Assembly (NCBI RefSeq): GCF_963674925.1
Contig: NZ_OY771649.1
Coordinates: forward strand, 1,798,001-1,862,000
Direction: 5' to 3'
Length of the DNA: 64,000 bases
From: an uncultured Draconibacterium sp.
GTDB lineage: Bacteria > Bacteroidota > Bacteroidia > Bacteroidales > Prolixibacteraceae
The position numbers were made by a program, and so were the translations under genes. The notes below the pieces were generated by a model. The model made no database searches. It was not told the DNA's origin and saw only the letters and a list, made by a program, of their open reading frames with translations. Positions 1 through 9,140 of the stretch are shown here, one piece after another (the first letter of the stretch is position 1; each line of letters opens with the position of its first letter).

Positions 1-1796
1 AATACAGCGAGTCGTTAATGTTGGCTCAGTTCGAATTAAAACAAGATCTGGGATTTATTACCGAAGGATTAAGAGCACGGTTTTTAGGTAACACCACACG
101 AAATGCCTATTTCGATGTTAGACGTAATTCAAATCCGTTCTATTACGAAGTGTCTGACTATAATCCAAGAACCGATGTGTATGAATTAGCAGTATTAAAT
201 GCAAACGAAGGAAGAACAACTTTGGATTATCAGGAAGGAAACAAATACATTTCGTCTTCGTTTTATTCTGAAGCTGCGGTGATGTATGATACCGAAATAA
301 ACGAAAAACATGGTATAAGTGGTCTTTTGGTAGGAATAATGCGTCAGTATTTATCGGGTAACGAAAATTCATTGCAGGCATCGCTGCCAAGCAGAAACCT
401 TGGAATATCTGGTCGTTTTACCTATTCGTACGACACACGCTATTTTGCTGAGTTTAACTTTGGATACAATGGTACTGAGCGATTCTCGAAAAAAGAACGA
501 TTTGGATTTTTCCCATCTGCAGGTTTGGCATGGTACGCTTCTAAAGAAGAATTTATGCAAGGCTTAAGTTCAACCATCACCAAATTAAAATTTAAAGCAA
601 CCCACGGGCTTGTTGGTAACGATCAGATCGGGAGGCCCGAAGACCGCTTTTTCTATCTCTCAAATGTTAACTTAAGTAACGCAGACAAAGGATATGCATG
701 GGGTACATCAGGCGCCTACGATATCAATGGCGTATCTATTGATCGATACGCCAACGACCAGATTACATGGGAAACAGCCACAAAAACCAATCTTGGTTTT
801 GAGTTAGGTTTATGGGATAAATTTGACATCCAGGCTGATTTCTTTAAAGAATACCGTACCAATATCCTAATGGATCGTTTGGCCTTTTCAACTTTTGGAT
901 TACAAGCTGATACCAAGGCAAACGTGGGAGAAGCCTCAAGTAAAGGAATCGACATTTCGGTAGATTATAACGCTATTTTTAAAAATGGCATGTGGATGAC
1001 CGGGCGTGGAAACTTTACCTATGCCAGAGGACAATTCGAGAAAGTAGAGGAAGCAGATTACTCCTTAACTCCATGGTTATCGAGAGTTGGACAACCACTC
1101 GACCAACAATGGGGATACATAGCCGAACGCCTGTTTGTTGACGATTGGGAAGTACTAAACTCTCCTGTTCAAACTTTTGGTGGTAGCGAAGTAAGAGGTG
1201 GCGATATTAAATACCGCGACATTAATGGTGACGATAAAATTTCGGAACAAGACAGGGTTCCTATTGGTTATCCAACCACTCCCGAAATTATTTATGGTTT
1301 TGGTCTTTCTGCCGGTTACAAAGGATTCGATGCATCTATTTTCTTCCAGGGTTCAGCCCGCTCTTCTTTCTGGGTAGATGCCGAAGCTACCGCTCCATTT
1401 ATAAACCACTCATGGAATAACGATCCGTTTGCTGATTACCAAAAAACCAATCAGCTACTTCAGGCATATGCCGATAGTTACTGGTCGGAAGCCAACCGCG
1501 ACATTTACGCTACATGGCCCCGTTTATCTGATTATCCTGAGCCAAATAATACACAACGAAATACCTGGTTCATGCAGAACGGTAGCTTTTTACGATTGAA
1601 ATCGGCAGAAGTGGGTTATACACTTCCTAAAAACTTATATGAGAAAATTGGTTTGAGAGATGCCCGCCTGTATGTAAGCGGTACAAACCTACTTGTATTT
1701 AGTAAATTTAAAATGTGGGATCCTGAAATGGGAGGTAACGGACTTGGTTATCCTGTGCAACGTGTAGTTAACCTTGGTATTCAAGTATCATTCTAA
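1..1796 (+). CDS. susC: SusC-family TonB-dependent outer membrane receptor, C-terminal part (5' end outside window)
   Basis: This is the C-terminal ~598 residues of a SusC-type TonB-dependent transporter, which imports oligosaccharides across the outer membrane with its SusD partner. The frame is open from base 3, so the true start, plug and TonB box lie upstream of the window. The visible part is beta-barrel: alternating aromatic strands, the typical block around FGFFPSAGLAW, an EF-hand-like GDIKYRDINGDD segment near residue 400 of the visible part, and an end in aromatic residues (VNLGIQVSF) expected for a BAM substrate. susD follows after 17 bases, as in most polysaccharide utilisation loci. 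The substrate cannot be read from this part. Confidence 0.95.
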   Translation, partial: YSESLMLAQFELKQDLGFITEGLRARFLGNTTRNAYFDVRRNSNPFYYEVSDYNPRTDVYELAVLNANEGRTTLDYQEGNKYISSSFYSEAAVMYDTEINEKHGISGLLVGIMRQYLSGNENSLQASLPSRNLGISGRFTYSYDTRYFAEFNFGYNGTERFSKKERFGFFPSAGLAWYASKEEFMQGLSSTITKLKFKATHGLVGNDQIGRPEDRFFYLSNVNLSNADKGYAWGTSGAYDINGVSIDRYANDQITWETATKTNLGFELGLWDKFDIQADFFKEYRTNILMDRLAFSTFGLQADTKANVGEASSKGIDISVDYNAIFKNGMWMTGRGNFTYARGQFEKVEEADYSLTPWLSRVGQPLDQQWGYIAERLFVDDWEVLNSPVQTFGGSEVRGGDIKYRDINGDDKISEQDRVPIGYPTTPEIIYGFGLSAGYKGFDASIFFQGSARSSFWVDAEATAPFINHSWNNDPFADYQKTNQLLQAYADSYWSEANRDIYATWPRLSDYPEPNNTQRNTWFMQNGSFLRLKSAEVGYTLPKNLYEKIGLRDARLYVSGTNLLVFSKFKMWDPEMGGNGLGYPVQRVVNLGIQVSF

Positions 1797-1813
1797 CCTA
1801 AACGTAAATTGAC

Positions 1814-3697
1814 ATGAAAAATATAAAATTTAAATTAGCAGTACTATTACTCATCTTCTCGGCAAGTTCTTGCCAGGACTATTTAGATGTAGTACCTGAT
1901 AACGTAGCAACGATTGACGATGCCTTTGTTGACAGAACGTCGGCCGAGCGTTTTTTAGCAACTTGTTACAACTACATTCCAAACTTTGGAGACCCATGGA
2001 TTAATCCGGGAATTGGTTCCGGTGACGAAGTGTGGTTTAATGAAGAGAGAGTTGGAAGTGATTTTAATTCAGCACTTATTGCACGTGGTCTGCAAAATAC
2101 AAACGATCCGCACCTCAATTTTTGGGACGGAGAAAAACGAGGGAAAAAATTATACGTAGCGATTCGCGACTGCAATATCTTTTTAGAGAATATTGATAAC
2201 GCATACGATCTGGATGATTTAGAGAAAAAACGATGGATTGCCGAAGTTAAATTCCTAAAAGCCTATTACCACTTTTGGTTATTTAAATCGTATGGGCCAA
2301 TTCCTATTGTAAAAGAGAACTTGCCGATTTATACCAAAACAGAGGATGTTAAAGTGTACCGCGATCCGGTTGACGATGTAGTTGCTTACATTATAGAACT
2401 TATGGATGAAGCTGCACCTGATCTACCGATTTCTCTTATGTCAGAAGCCTCCGAACTGGGACGTATTACACGTCCAATTGCATTGGCTATGAAAGCACGG
2501 GTATTGGCAACAGCTGCCAGTCCACTGTTTAACGGGAATACCGATTATTCATCGGTAGTAGATAACAGGGGTATAGCATTATTCAATCAATCATACGATG
2601 CAAATAAATGGCAACTAGCCGCCGATGCAGCCAAAGCTGCAATTGACACAGCTCTTGCAGCAAACCATTCTTTGCTAAATGAATACACAACAAAAGCTGA
2701 CATTTCGGATGCCATCAAACGCGAATCAATTATCCGTTCGGTAATAAGCGAAAGAAATAGTCCGGAAGTACTTTGGGGATCAACCAATTTTACGTTCTCA
2801 CAGGGCTATCAGCGCATGTGCGTGCCATTGCTAATTTCTGTAACTTCATCCAATCCGGTGAGCCAGTTTTATGCTGCTACTTTGCGTATGGCTGAACTAT
2901 TTTATACCAAAAACGGAGTTCCAATCGATGAAGACGCTGACTACGATTATCAAAACCGTTATGAACTGAGAACTGCGGTAACTAATGAAAATGATTACGT
3001 TCGTTCAGGCGAGCAAACAGCTGTATTGCATTTCGATCGCGAAGCACGATTTTATGCCAATATTGCTTTCGACCGCGGAACTTACTTTTTAGATCCAACT
3101 TATTATTACGTTCAAACCCGCTTAGGAGAGTTGGCAACAAAACGTAACCAGGGCGAGTTTTCGGCAACGGGTTATTTTGTAAAAAAGCTCATCCATCCGG
3201 GTACCGCCTTAAATGCAAACAATCTGGTAGCTTACTATGAATATCCTTTCCCAATCATTCGTCTGGCTGATTTATACCTTCTGTATGCGGAAGCATTAAA
3301 CGAAGTAAAAAGTGCACCCGATGCACAAGTTTATGAATACATCGATTTGGTTCGTGAAAGAGCCGGATTACCGGGTGTAGTTGAAAGTTGGGCAAACCAC
3401 TCAACCTCGCCTGATAAACCATCTACCCAAGAGGGAATGAGAGAGATAATTAAACAGGAACGTTTAATCGAATTGGCTTTCGAAGGACAACGTTTTTGGG
3501 ATTTACGTCGCTGGAAAGATGCAGAAAAATACATGAACGAACCAATTCGCGGTTGGGACATTACCGCCAAAGGACTTGGCTTCTACAATGTAACTACGAT
3601 ATTTACTCCATCGTATAGTTTTAAAGATTACCTGTGGCCAATAAGGGAAAGTGAGATTATTAAAAATCCGAACCTGGTACAAAATCCAGGCTGGTAA
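1814..3697 (+). CDS. susD: SusD/RagB-family glycan-binding outer membrane lipoprotein
   Basis: A 627-residue surface lipoprotein that forms the lid of the SusC transporter and captures glycan. It has a hydrophobic signal peptide ending in SASSC, with C20 the probable lipidated cysteine, followed by QDYLD, an acidic tail of the kind that directs lipoproteins to the cell surface. The helical SusD core is recognisable by WIAEVKFLKAYYHFWLFKSYGPIPI (read in two parts) near residues 140-165. The C-terminal block RLADLYLLYAEALNE ... ERLIELAFEGQRFWDLRRWK is a SusD family signature. It is co-transcribed with the upstream susC and the two downstream lipoproteins. The length is at the long end for the family (usually 500-600). 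Confidence 0.96.
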   Translation: MKNIKFKLAVLLLIFSASSCQDYLDVVPDNVATIDDAFVDRTSAERFLATCYNYIPNFGDPWINPGIGSGDEVWFNEERVGSDFNSALIARGLQNTNDPHLNFWDGEKRGKKLYVAIRDCNIFLENIDNAYDLDDLEKKRWIAEVKFLKAYYHFWLFKSYGPIPIVKENLPIYTKTEDVKVYRDPVDDVVAYIIELMDEAAPDLPISLMSEASELGRITRPIALAMKARVLATAASPLFNGNTDYSSVVDNRGIALFNQSYDANKWQLAADAAKAAIDTALAANHSLLNEYTTKADISDAIKRESIIRSVISERNSPEVLWGSTNFTFSQGYQRMCVPLLISVTSSNPVSQFYAATLRMAELFYTKNGVPIDEDADYDYQNRYELRTAVTNENDYVRSGEQTAVLHFDREARFYANIAFDRGTYFLDPTYYYVQTRLGELATKRNQGEFSATGYFVKKLIHPGTALNANNLVAYYEYPFPIIRLADLYLLYAEALNEVKSAPDAQVYEYIDLVRERAGLPGVVESWANHSTSPDKPSTQEGMREIIKQERLIELAFEGQRFWDLRRWKDAEKYMNEPIRGWDITAKGLGFYNVTTIFTPSYSFKDYLWPIRESEIIKNPNLVQNPGW

Positions 3698-3730
3698 TCA
3701 ATATTTCTAATTCATAAAAAGAAGTAAAAG

Positions 3731-4933
3731 ATGAAAAGATTAATATTTCTATTAGCAATAACCGGAGTACTCAGCATCTTTAGTGGATGCGAGGAAATTG
3801 AAAAAGAGCCTTTGTTTAAAGATTCAAATCCACCGGGGCCAATTAGCGATCCTCAGGTTACAAATTTACCAGGATCTGCAATGATTACGTATACCTTGCC
3901 AAATGATGATGATTTACTTTATGTAAAAGCAGAATATACCTTGGCAAGTGGCACTAAAGTGGAATCGAAAAGCTCAAATTACATTAACTCTTTATTGGTT
4001 GAAGGATTTGGTGATACCAACGAAAAAACGGTAACGCTAACCGCTGTTGACAGAAGCGAAAATGAATCGACTCCTGTAACGGTAAAAGTTAATCCTGAAC
4101 TACCAGATGTACATGCAGTTAGTAATACCATTGAAATGATTGCTGATTTTGGCGGTGTACAATACCGCTGGCAAAATGATAATAATGCCCCTTTGGCATT
4201 TAAAATTCTGGCTACCGATTCAACGGGTGTTTTATCAGAGGTAGAAACAGTATTCTCAGGTGTAACCGAGGGTTTGTACACGGTTCGGGGGTTTGCACCT
4301 GAAGAAAAGGAATTTGCAATTGTAGTGCGCGATCGTTGGGACAACTATTCCGATACAATAAAAATGGTTGTTACTCCTCTGTTCGAAGAACTGTTAGATA
4401 AAGATAAATTTGTACAGCTGGAACTGGATAATGATGTTCCATCCGGATGGAATGCATGGGAAGGAAAATATGAATATTCATTTGACAATGATATTAATAC
4501 CTTTAACCATACCTATGCCGGTGACGATGGTTGGCCCCAAATCTGGTCGGTTGATCTCGGAGTTGTTGCTCGTTTAAGTCGTTTTAGATTGGTTCAAAGA
4601 CAAGGTTTCCCTTATGCACATGGCAATTTCCGTTTATTCGATGTTTACGGACGAAAAGAAGCACCATCCCAGGACGGCGATCTGGCTGAATGGATTCCAT
4701 TGCGGGTAGCTGCACCACCTTACAACAACGGTTGTATTTCGATAAAACCAAGCGAACAGGGCGGAACAGCTGCCGAAGACCAGGAACATTTAAAGAATGG
4801 CGATGAGTTTTCGTTTACATTAGACGATCCTGAAATACGCTACATCAGGCTTGTAGTGAATGAGACCTGGGGAGGAACCGGATTCTCTCACTTTGCTGAA
4901 ATAACATTTTGGGGACAAGTAATAGAAGAATAA
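3731..4933 (+). CDS. PUL surface lipoprotein, DUF4959/DUF5126/DUF5000 type
   Basis: A 400-residue lipoprotein with signal peptide and lipobox (SIFSGC, then EEIEKE, an acidic surface-export tail). The order of regions matches lipoproteins that often sit after susCD: an N-terminal Ig-like DUF4959 region (PGPISDPQVTNLPGSAMITYTLP), a middle DUF5126-like region, and a C-terminal DUF5000 beta-sandwich of galactose-binding fold. The C-terminal domain carries SFDNDINTFNHTY ... PQIWSVDLG, like the start of discoidin domains, and ends in HFAEITFWGQ. It probably binds glycan at the cell surface. The assignment is from remembered family architecture; the substrate is unknown. The gene lies 33 bases after susD and 14 bases before the next gene. 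Confidence 0.85.
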   Translation: MKRLIFLLAITGVLSIFSGCEEIEKEPLFKDSNPPGPISDPQVTNLPGSAMITYTLPNDDDLLYVKAEYTLASGTKVESKSSNYINSLLVEGFGDTNEKTVTLTAVDRSENESTPVTVKVNPELPDVHAVSNTIEMIADFGGVQYRWQNDNNAPLAFKILATDSTGVLSEVETVFSGVTEGLYTVRGFAPEEKEFAIVVRDRWDNYSDTIKMVVTPLFEELLDKDKFVQLELDNDVPSGWNAWEGKYEYSFDNDINTFNHTYAGDDGWPQIWSVDLGVVARLSRFRLVQRQGFPYAHGNFRLFDVYGRKEAPSQDGDLAEWIPLRVAAPPYNNGCISIKPSEQGGTAAEDQEHLKNGDEFSFTLDDPEIRYIRLVVNETWGGTGFSHFAEITFWGQVIEE

Positions 4934-4947
4934 TTAAAAGATACAAA

Positions 4948-6537
4948 ATGAAAAAAACAACTATATTTTTAACTTTCATTTTTGGTATTGCAATGCTTTT
5001 TAATGCTTGCCAGGATATGGAAGATATCCATAGCCAATACCTGGAAGACGGTGATATTATTTATGCTGCCAAACCTTTATTGATACAGACTTTTGCAGGT
5101 CAAAACAGGATTGGACTTAAGTATTATATGCTAAATGCAGTTAATGTAACCAAATGTATTGTAGAATGGAACAATGGTGCAGATTCTCAAACCATTGACA
5201 TTGCACCTAATGTTCCTCTCGATTCTGTTGAATTTATGATCAACAATTTGGAAGAGAAATCGTATATCTTCAAAATTTATACGGTTGACCGCAATGGTAA
5301 CCGATCGATAAAGGAACAAGTTACCGGATCGTCATACGATACAAAATACATCTCTGGACTTACCAATCGTTCAATAGTAAGTATTGAAGGTGGCGGAACC
5401 ATAGACTCGCTTATTATTGCATGGTCGACAGCCCAAAATGGTAATACTGGTGTTGAACTGACATACAATAACATGGAAGGACAACCGGTAACCAAAATGG
5501 TGCTTCCTGAAGATGACCAGACCGTAATCAGAGGTTGGGAATCGGAAGGAACAATGTCGTATAAATCATTTTATATTCCTGAAGAAAATGCGATTGACAC
5601 ATTTGCGTCTCCATCTGAAACAACAACTTTACCCTTGTTTATTGAATTTGAAGGAGTGAAAATTGACAACAGCAATTGGGAAATTATTGACTTTTCGACT
5701 GAAGAACCTGCTGAGGGTGCTCCTAACGGATTGGCATCGGCGGCAATAGACGGAGACCTTGGTACATTCTGGCACACCCAGTGGAACGGAGGAAGTCCGG
5801 ATTATCCTCACTTCTTCACCGTTGACATGAAAGATGTTGTGAAGATCAACCGATTGGACTTCTTCAGACGACAGGGCGATAGCCGTGGTCAAACACGTTT
5901 CACAATCGAAACAAGTTTAGACGGGGTTAACTATGTAAATCAGGGAAGCTTCGATTACGATCCAAACATGGATAGTCAATCGTACCAACTACCTAACCTG
6001 CCAATGGCTCGTTACATTAAATATACGGCAACAGCGGGTTCTAACTTCTTTGCATTTTTGGCAGAAATGGATGTTTACGGACAGGTCGCATCAAAACTTG
6101 ACCGTACCAGCTGGGATATTATCGATTTCTCATCGGAAGAAGCAGGTGGAGAAGGACCTGTAAACGGTTATGTAACGGCTGCATTCGATGGTGATATTAA
6201 TACCTTCTGGCATACAGCATGGTCTACATCATCGCCTGATTATCCGCACCACATTACAATCGACATGAATACAACCGTTAGAATGTTAGCTGTTGATTGT
6301 GCCCGGAGGCAGGGAAATGGCGGAGGACACACCAAATTCCAGATCTTAACAAGTAATGATGGCGAAAATTTTACCGATCAGGGAACTTTCGATTTCAATT
6401 CTCAGATTGACGATGTTCAGTTATTCCCATTGCCATTTTTACCAGAGGCAAGATATTTCAAATTTGTTGCACTTGAAGGTCCAAACAATTACACTTTCCT
6501 AGCGGAATTAAATGTTTACGGACAAGTATCAGAATAA
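4948..6537 (+). CDS. PUL surface lipoprotein: DUF4998 plus two tandem discoidin (F5/8 type C) domains
   Basis: A 529-residue lipoprotein (start ATG at 4948; an in-frame ATG 39 bases upstream would place the signal peptide internally). The signal ends in LFNAC followed by QDMED. Residues ~20-210 resemble DUF4998. Two homologous discoidin-like modules follow (about 225-385 and 390-529). Each opens with W-IIDFS-EE, then AAIDGD or AAFDGD, TFWHT, DYPH and a VDM or IDM, and each closes with LAE--VYGQ. Such domains bind sugars at the surface. It is the last gene of the PUL and is followed by a strong terminator. The duplicated module suggests avidity for polymeric glycan (inference). Confidence 0.88.
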   Translation: MKKTTIFLTFIFGIAMLFNACQDMEDIHSQYLEDGDIIYAAKPLLIQTFAGQNRIGLKYYMLNAVNVTKCIVEWNNGADSQTIDIAPNVPLDSVEFMINNLEEKSYIFKIYTVDRNGNRSIKEQVTGSSYDTKYISGLTNRSIVSIEGGGTIDSLIIAWSTAQNGNTGVELTYNNMEGQPVTKMVLPEDDQTVIRGWESEGTMSYKSFYIPEENAIDTFASPSETTTLPLFIEFEGVKIDNSNWEIIDFSTEEPAEGAPNGLASAAIDGDLGTFWHTQWNGGSPDYPHFFTVDMKDVVKINRLDFFRRQGDSRGQTRFTIETSLDGVNYVNQGSFDYDPNMDSQSYQLPNLPMARYIKYTATAGSNFFAFLAEMDVYGQVASKLDRTSWDIIDFSSEEAGGEGPVNGYVTAAFDGDINTFWHTAWSTSSPDYPHHITIDMNTTVRMLAVDCARRQGNGGGHTKFQILTSNDGENFTDQGTFDFNSQIDDVQLFPLPFLPEARYFKFVALEGPNNYTFLAELNVYGQVSE

Positions 6538-6549
6538 GTTTTGATATTG

Positions 6550-6591
6550 AATTAAAAGAAAACCTGTTGTTACAGGTTTTCTTTTAATTTT
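6550..6591 (+). terminator. Rho-independent terminator of the PUL
   Basis: A perfect 18 bp inverted repeat (6550-6567 and 6572-6589) with a TGTT loop, core CCTGT/ACAGG, and a T-rich right arm. It lies 13 bases after the last PUL stop codon. The remaining ~240 bases to the next gene show nothing recognisable. Confidence 0.93.
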
Positions 6592-6829
6592 TATGATCTA
6601 CAGATCGATATTCAATATCGAAAAATTTAACCAAACAAAGTTTACTCCTATTAATCACCATTTTATTGCCAGAACTTAAATTCAGAAACAAAACTCTGCC
6701 CAAAGTCAACCTTCAAAGAACAAAAATTCAAAGTAAAACAGAACAGAGAATTAGAAAACCAATAGAAAATATGTAACCCGGCTTTTTTTCTACCAAGTAA
6801 AAGCTATATTCAACAAAACAAACAGAATC

Positions 6830-7429
6830 ATGAAAACAACCTCTCTACTCCTCAGCATCTTTATCTATCTATCAATGTCTTACGGAAGCATTAATAAACA
6901 AAAAAAGGGCTATGTGAATGGTGGTATTATTAGTTTAAATAACGATACCATTGCTGCCAGTATAAAAAAGGAAAACATCCTTAAACTTCAAAGCGAGGTA
7001 AAATTCATTGATGCCGGAGGTAAAAAGAAATCCTTCAAACCGGGAGTTATAAGTGGTTTTTTTATGGACACCGAAAATGGACGAGCTACTTTCGAAAGTC
7101 GCGACGATATTCAATTAAGTATTTTTCCATCTAAAAACGGCAACTTTGTTCTTCGTTTGTCCAACAACATTTATCCACTTTACTATTTTGTAACCACTAA
7201 GATGGAGAATACCGGAATTGAATCGGAAATGAAAGAAGTGCCACATTATTTGGTTCTGATGGGTTATAGGTGGTACAACTATAACGAGGATAGTTTTGAA
7301 ACCTGTACAAAATTATTTAGTGATGATAAAGCTTTGGTTAAAGATATTGAAAACGGACGTTATGAATTCAGCGATTTTCCTGAAATTGTTGAACGTTATT
7401 GTGAAACCATTAAAGCAAAACATCATTAG
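6830..7429 (+). CDS. Hypothetical secreted protein
   Basis: A 199-residue protein that I do not recognise. The first ~18 residues are hydrophobic and end near SYGS, consistent with a Sec signal peptide, so a periplasmic or outer-membrane location is likely. The rest is rich in beta-strand-like alternation, with charged loops such as DAGGKKKSFKPG, and ends in basic KAKHH. Only two cysteines are present (in ETCTKL and ERYCET). It stands alone between the PUL terminator and the WbqC-like gene, which starts 51 bases downstream and may be co-transcribed. No function is proposed. Confidence 0.7.
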   Translation: MKTTSLLLSIFIYLSMSYGSINKQKKGYVNGGIISLNNDTIAASIKKENILKLQSEVKFIDAGGKKKSFKPGVISGFFMDTENGRATFESRDDIQLSIFPSKNGNFVLRLSNNIYPLYYFVTTKMENTGIESEMKEVPHYLVLMGYRWYNYNEDSFETCTKLFSDDKALVKDIENGRYEFSDFPEIVERYCETIKAKHH

Positions 7430-7480
7430 CCTCAAATGTATTATTTTGGTATTTTTGTTGTTAAACAAAAATAATCACAG

Positions 7481-8116
7481 TTGAAGCCTATTTTACTAAG
7501 TACTGCCTATTTTGCTCCGATACATTTTTATACCCGTTATATACATCATTCGGAAGTTTACCTTGAGCAATTCGAAAACTTTACTAAACAAACCTACCGT
7601 AACCGTTGCCTGATATTGGGAGGAAACGGACCGATTTCGCTTGTTATACCGGTGGTAAAAGGGCGCGGACCAAAAATCCTTATAAAAGATCTGCAAATAT
7701 CATACGACGAAAACTGGCAGCGTAACCACTGGCAAACCATCGTTTCGGCCTACAACTCGTCGCCGTATTTCGAGTATTACCAGGATGAACTGTACCCGTT
7801 TTTTGAAAGTAAAACCAAATACCTGCTCGACTATAACCTGCAAATACACGAACAACTTTGCGATTTTTTCGAAATTGAGAACAAAATCCGCTTAACCGAA
7901 GACTTTGAAAAAGTACCTGAAAACACTTTCAATTTGCGCGATAGTATTTCACCAAAATTGAAACACAGTCCCGATACAGAATTTCAACCTCTAAGCTACA
8001 CACAGGTATTCTCCGATAAATACGGATTCTTACCAAACTTAAGTCTCCTCGATCTGCTTTTTAACGAAGGGCCAAATGCTTACACAATTCTTTTACAAAG
8101 TTTGCAGAAGAAATAA
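7481..8116 (+). CDS. WbqC-like family protein (TTG start)
   Basis: A 211-residue cytoplasmic protein of the WbqC-like family, proteins linked to O-antigen or sugar-nucleotide metabolism in some bacteria but of unsettled biochemical role. The N-terminal LLSTAYFAPIHFYTR and the block QRNHWQTIVSAYNSSPYFEYY are family hallmarks. The start is TTG at 7481: an in-frame TAA lies at 7472-7474 and the conserved N-terminus begins at once, with no internal methionine available, so the non-ATG start is well forced. No surface-polysaccharide genes adjoin it. Confidence 0.85.
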   Translation: MKPILLSTAYFAPIHFYTRYIHHSEVYLEQFENFTKQTYRNRCLILGGNGPISLVIPVVKGRGPKILIKDLQISYDENWQRNHWQTIVSAYNSSPYFEYYQDELYPFFESKTKYLLDYNLQIHEQLCDFFEIENKIRLTEDFEKVPENTFNLRDSISPKLKHSPDTEFQPLSYTQVFSDKYGFLPNLSLLDLLFNEGPNAYTILLQSLQKK

Positions 8117-8156
8117 ATGAAGGAAACAATCCCTGCTGTTTGCTGTTTTGGATTTT

Positions 8157-8414
8157 ATGAGTCGAAAAAACAGACAAATAAAAATCGGGATTTTCCTGAT
8201 GATCTTTTCCGGAGTATTCTTTGCTGCCACACTGGTCATTCCGTTTTTTGACCTGCCCACCAAAACCAAAGTTGCTGCATCAACCACCAGTTTTATACTG
8301 ATGGAAGTTGTGTTTTGGGCCGGAGGATTGCTGGTTGGGAAAGAACTATTCACCAAATACAAGAAGCAGCTAAATCCTGTTAACTGGTTTAAAAAAGAGG
8401 AACAAAACGGATAA
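8157..8414 (+). CDS. Small two-helix membrane protein (transporter-suffix-like)
   Basis: An 85-residue inner-membrane protein with basic ends and two hydrophobic segments (about residues 9-28 and 42-62), connected by PTKTKVAAS. The C-terminus is basic and cytoplasmic-like (KKQLNPVNWFKKEE). It resembles the short stand-alone proteins named transporter suffix domain proteins; the role is unknown. ATG at 8157 is preferred over an upstream in-frame TTG at 8148. It begins 40 bases after the WbqC-like gene and may share its transcript. Confidence 0.65.
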   Translation: MSRKNRQIKIGIFLMIFSGVFFAATLVIPFFDLPTKTKVAASTTSFILMEVVFWAGGLLVGKELFTKYKKQLNPVNWFKKEEQNG

Positions 8415-8531
8415 TCTTCAAGAAACTCTACACAATAAAACCGCTTCAATTTAAATCCTCCGAAACACTCTCTAACCTTGTATTTCATGCTGATTTTTTG
8501 TAACTTATGTGTTACACCAAAAATTTTAACC

Positions 8532-8966
8532 ATGAATATAAATGATTACATATCGTTTGCCACTGCAAACCCGATTTGCTACTTGGCAACCTGCGAGGGC
8601 GACCAGCCCCGTGTACGAACCGTGCTCCTGTTTTTTGCCGATAAAACGGGATTTTATTTTGGCACGCTCTCTCCAAAACAGTTGTCGGAACAACTTCATC
8701 ACAATCCCAAAATTGAAGTTTGCTTTTATAACAATCCCCACGATCTGGCACAAGCCAAACAGATGCGATTAACCGGTACGGTTGAATTTGTAAATGATCC
8801 GGACATGATACACCGTTTGCACGAAGAACGTCTGTATCTCGACGATATTTCCGGCTATGATCTGGAACCCATTAGCGAAATCTTTAAAGTGTCTGCCGGA
8901 GATGTACATTTTTGGAGCCTGAGCGATGTAATGAACGAAGAGAATCTGGAACACGTGGTTTTTTGA
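8532..8966 (+). CDS. Pyridoxamine 5'-phosphate oxidase-family flavoprotein
   Basis: A 144-residue split-barrel protein of the pyridoxamine 5'-phosphate oxidase-like family, which binds FMN or related cofactors (F420, haem in relatives). Visible features are CYLATCEGDQPRVRTV near the N-terminus, GFYFGTLSPKQLSEQL, KIEVCFYN and LTGTVEFV, the usual order of barrel strands. Proteins of this type in Bacteroidota are often general reductases or stress proteins; the substrate cannot be deduced. ATG at 8532 is used because the upstream in-frame ATG at 8478 lies in a non-conserved leader. The gene appears monocistronic. Confidence 0.87.
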   Translation: MNINDYISFATANPICYLATCEGDQPRVRTVLLFFADKTGFYFGTLSPKQLSEQLHHNPKIEVCFYNNPHDLAQAKQMRLTGTVEFVNDPDMIHRLHEERLYLDDISGYDLEPISEIFKVSAGDVHFWSLSDVMNEENLEHVVF

Positions 8967-9140
8967 TTCCTATACGCTCTTTTACTTCCCTTTTTTGTGA
9001 TAAAACCGTTTACAATATACATGGATAAAGATGTAACCATTGATGTTATATTTTCTGATAAATATTACAACAAACAGAACCAGGAACAAATATGTGACCT
9101 GATAACGAAGTGGAATATATATTAAATTAAAGCTTGAATT

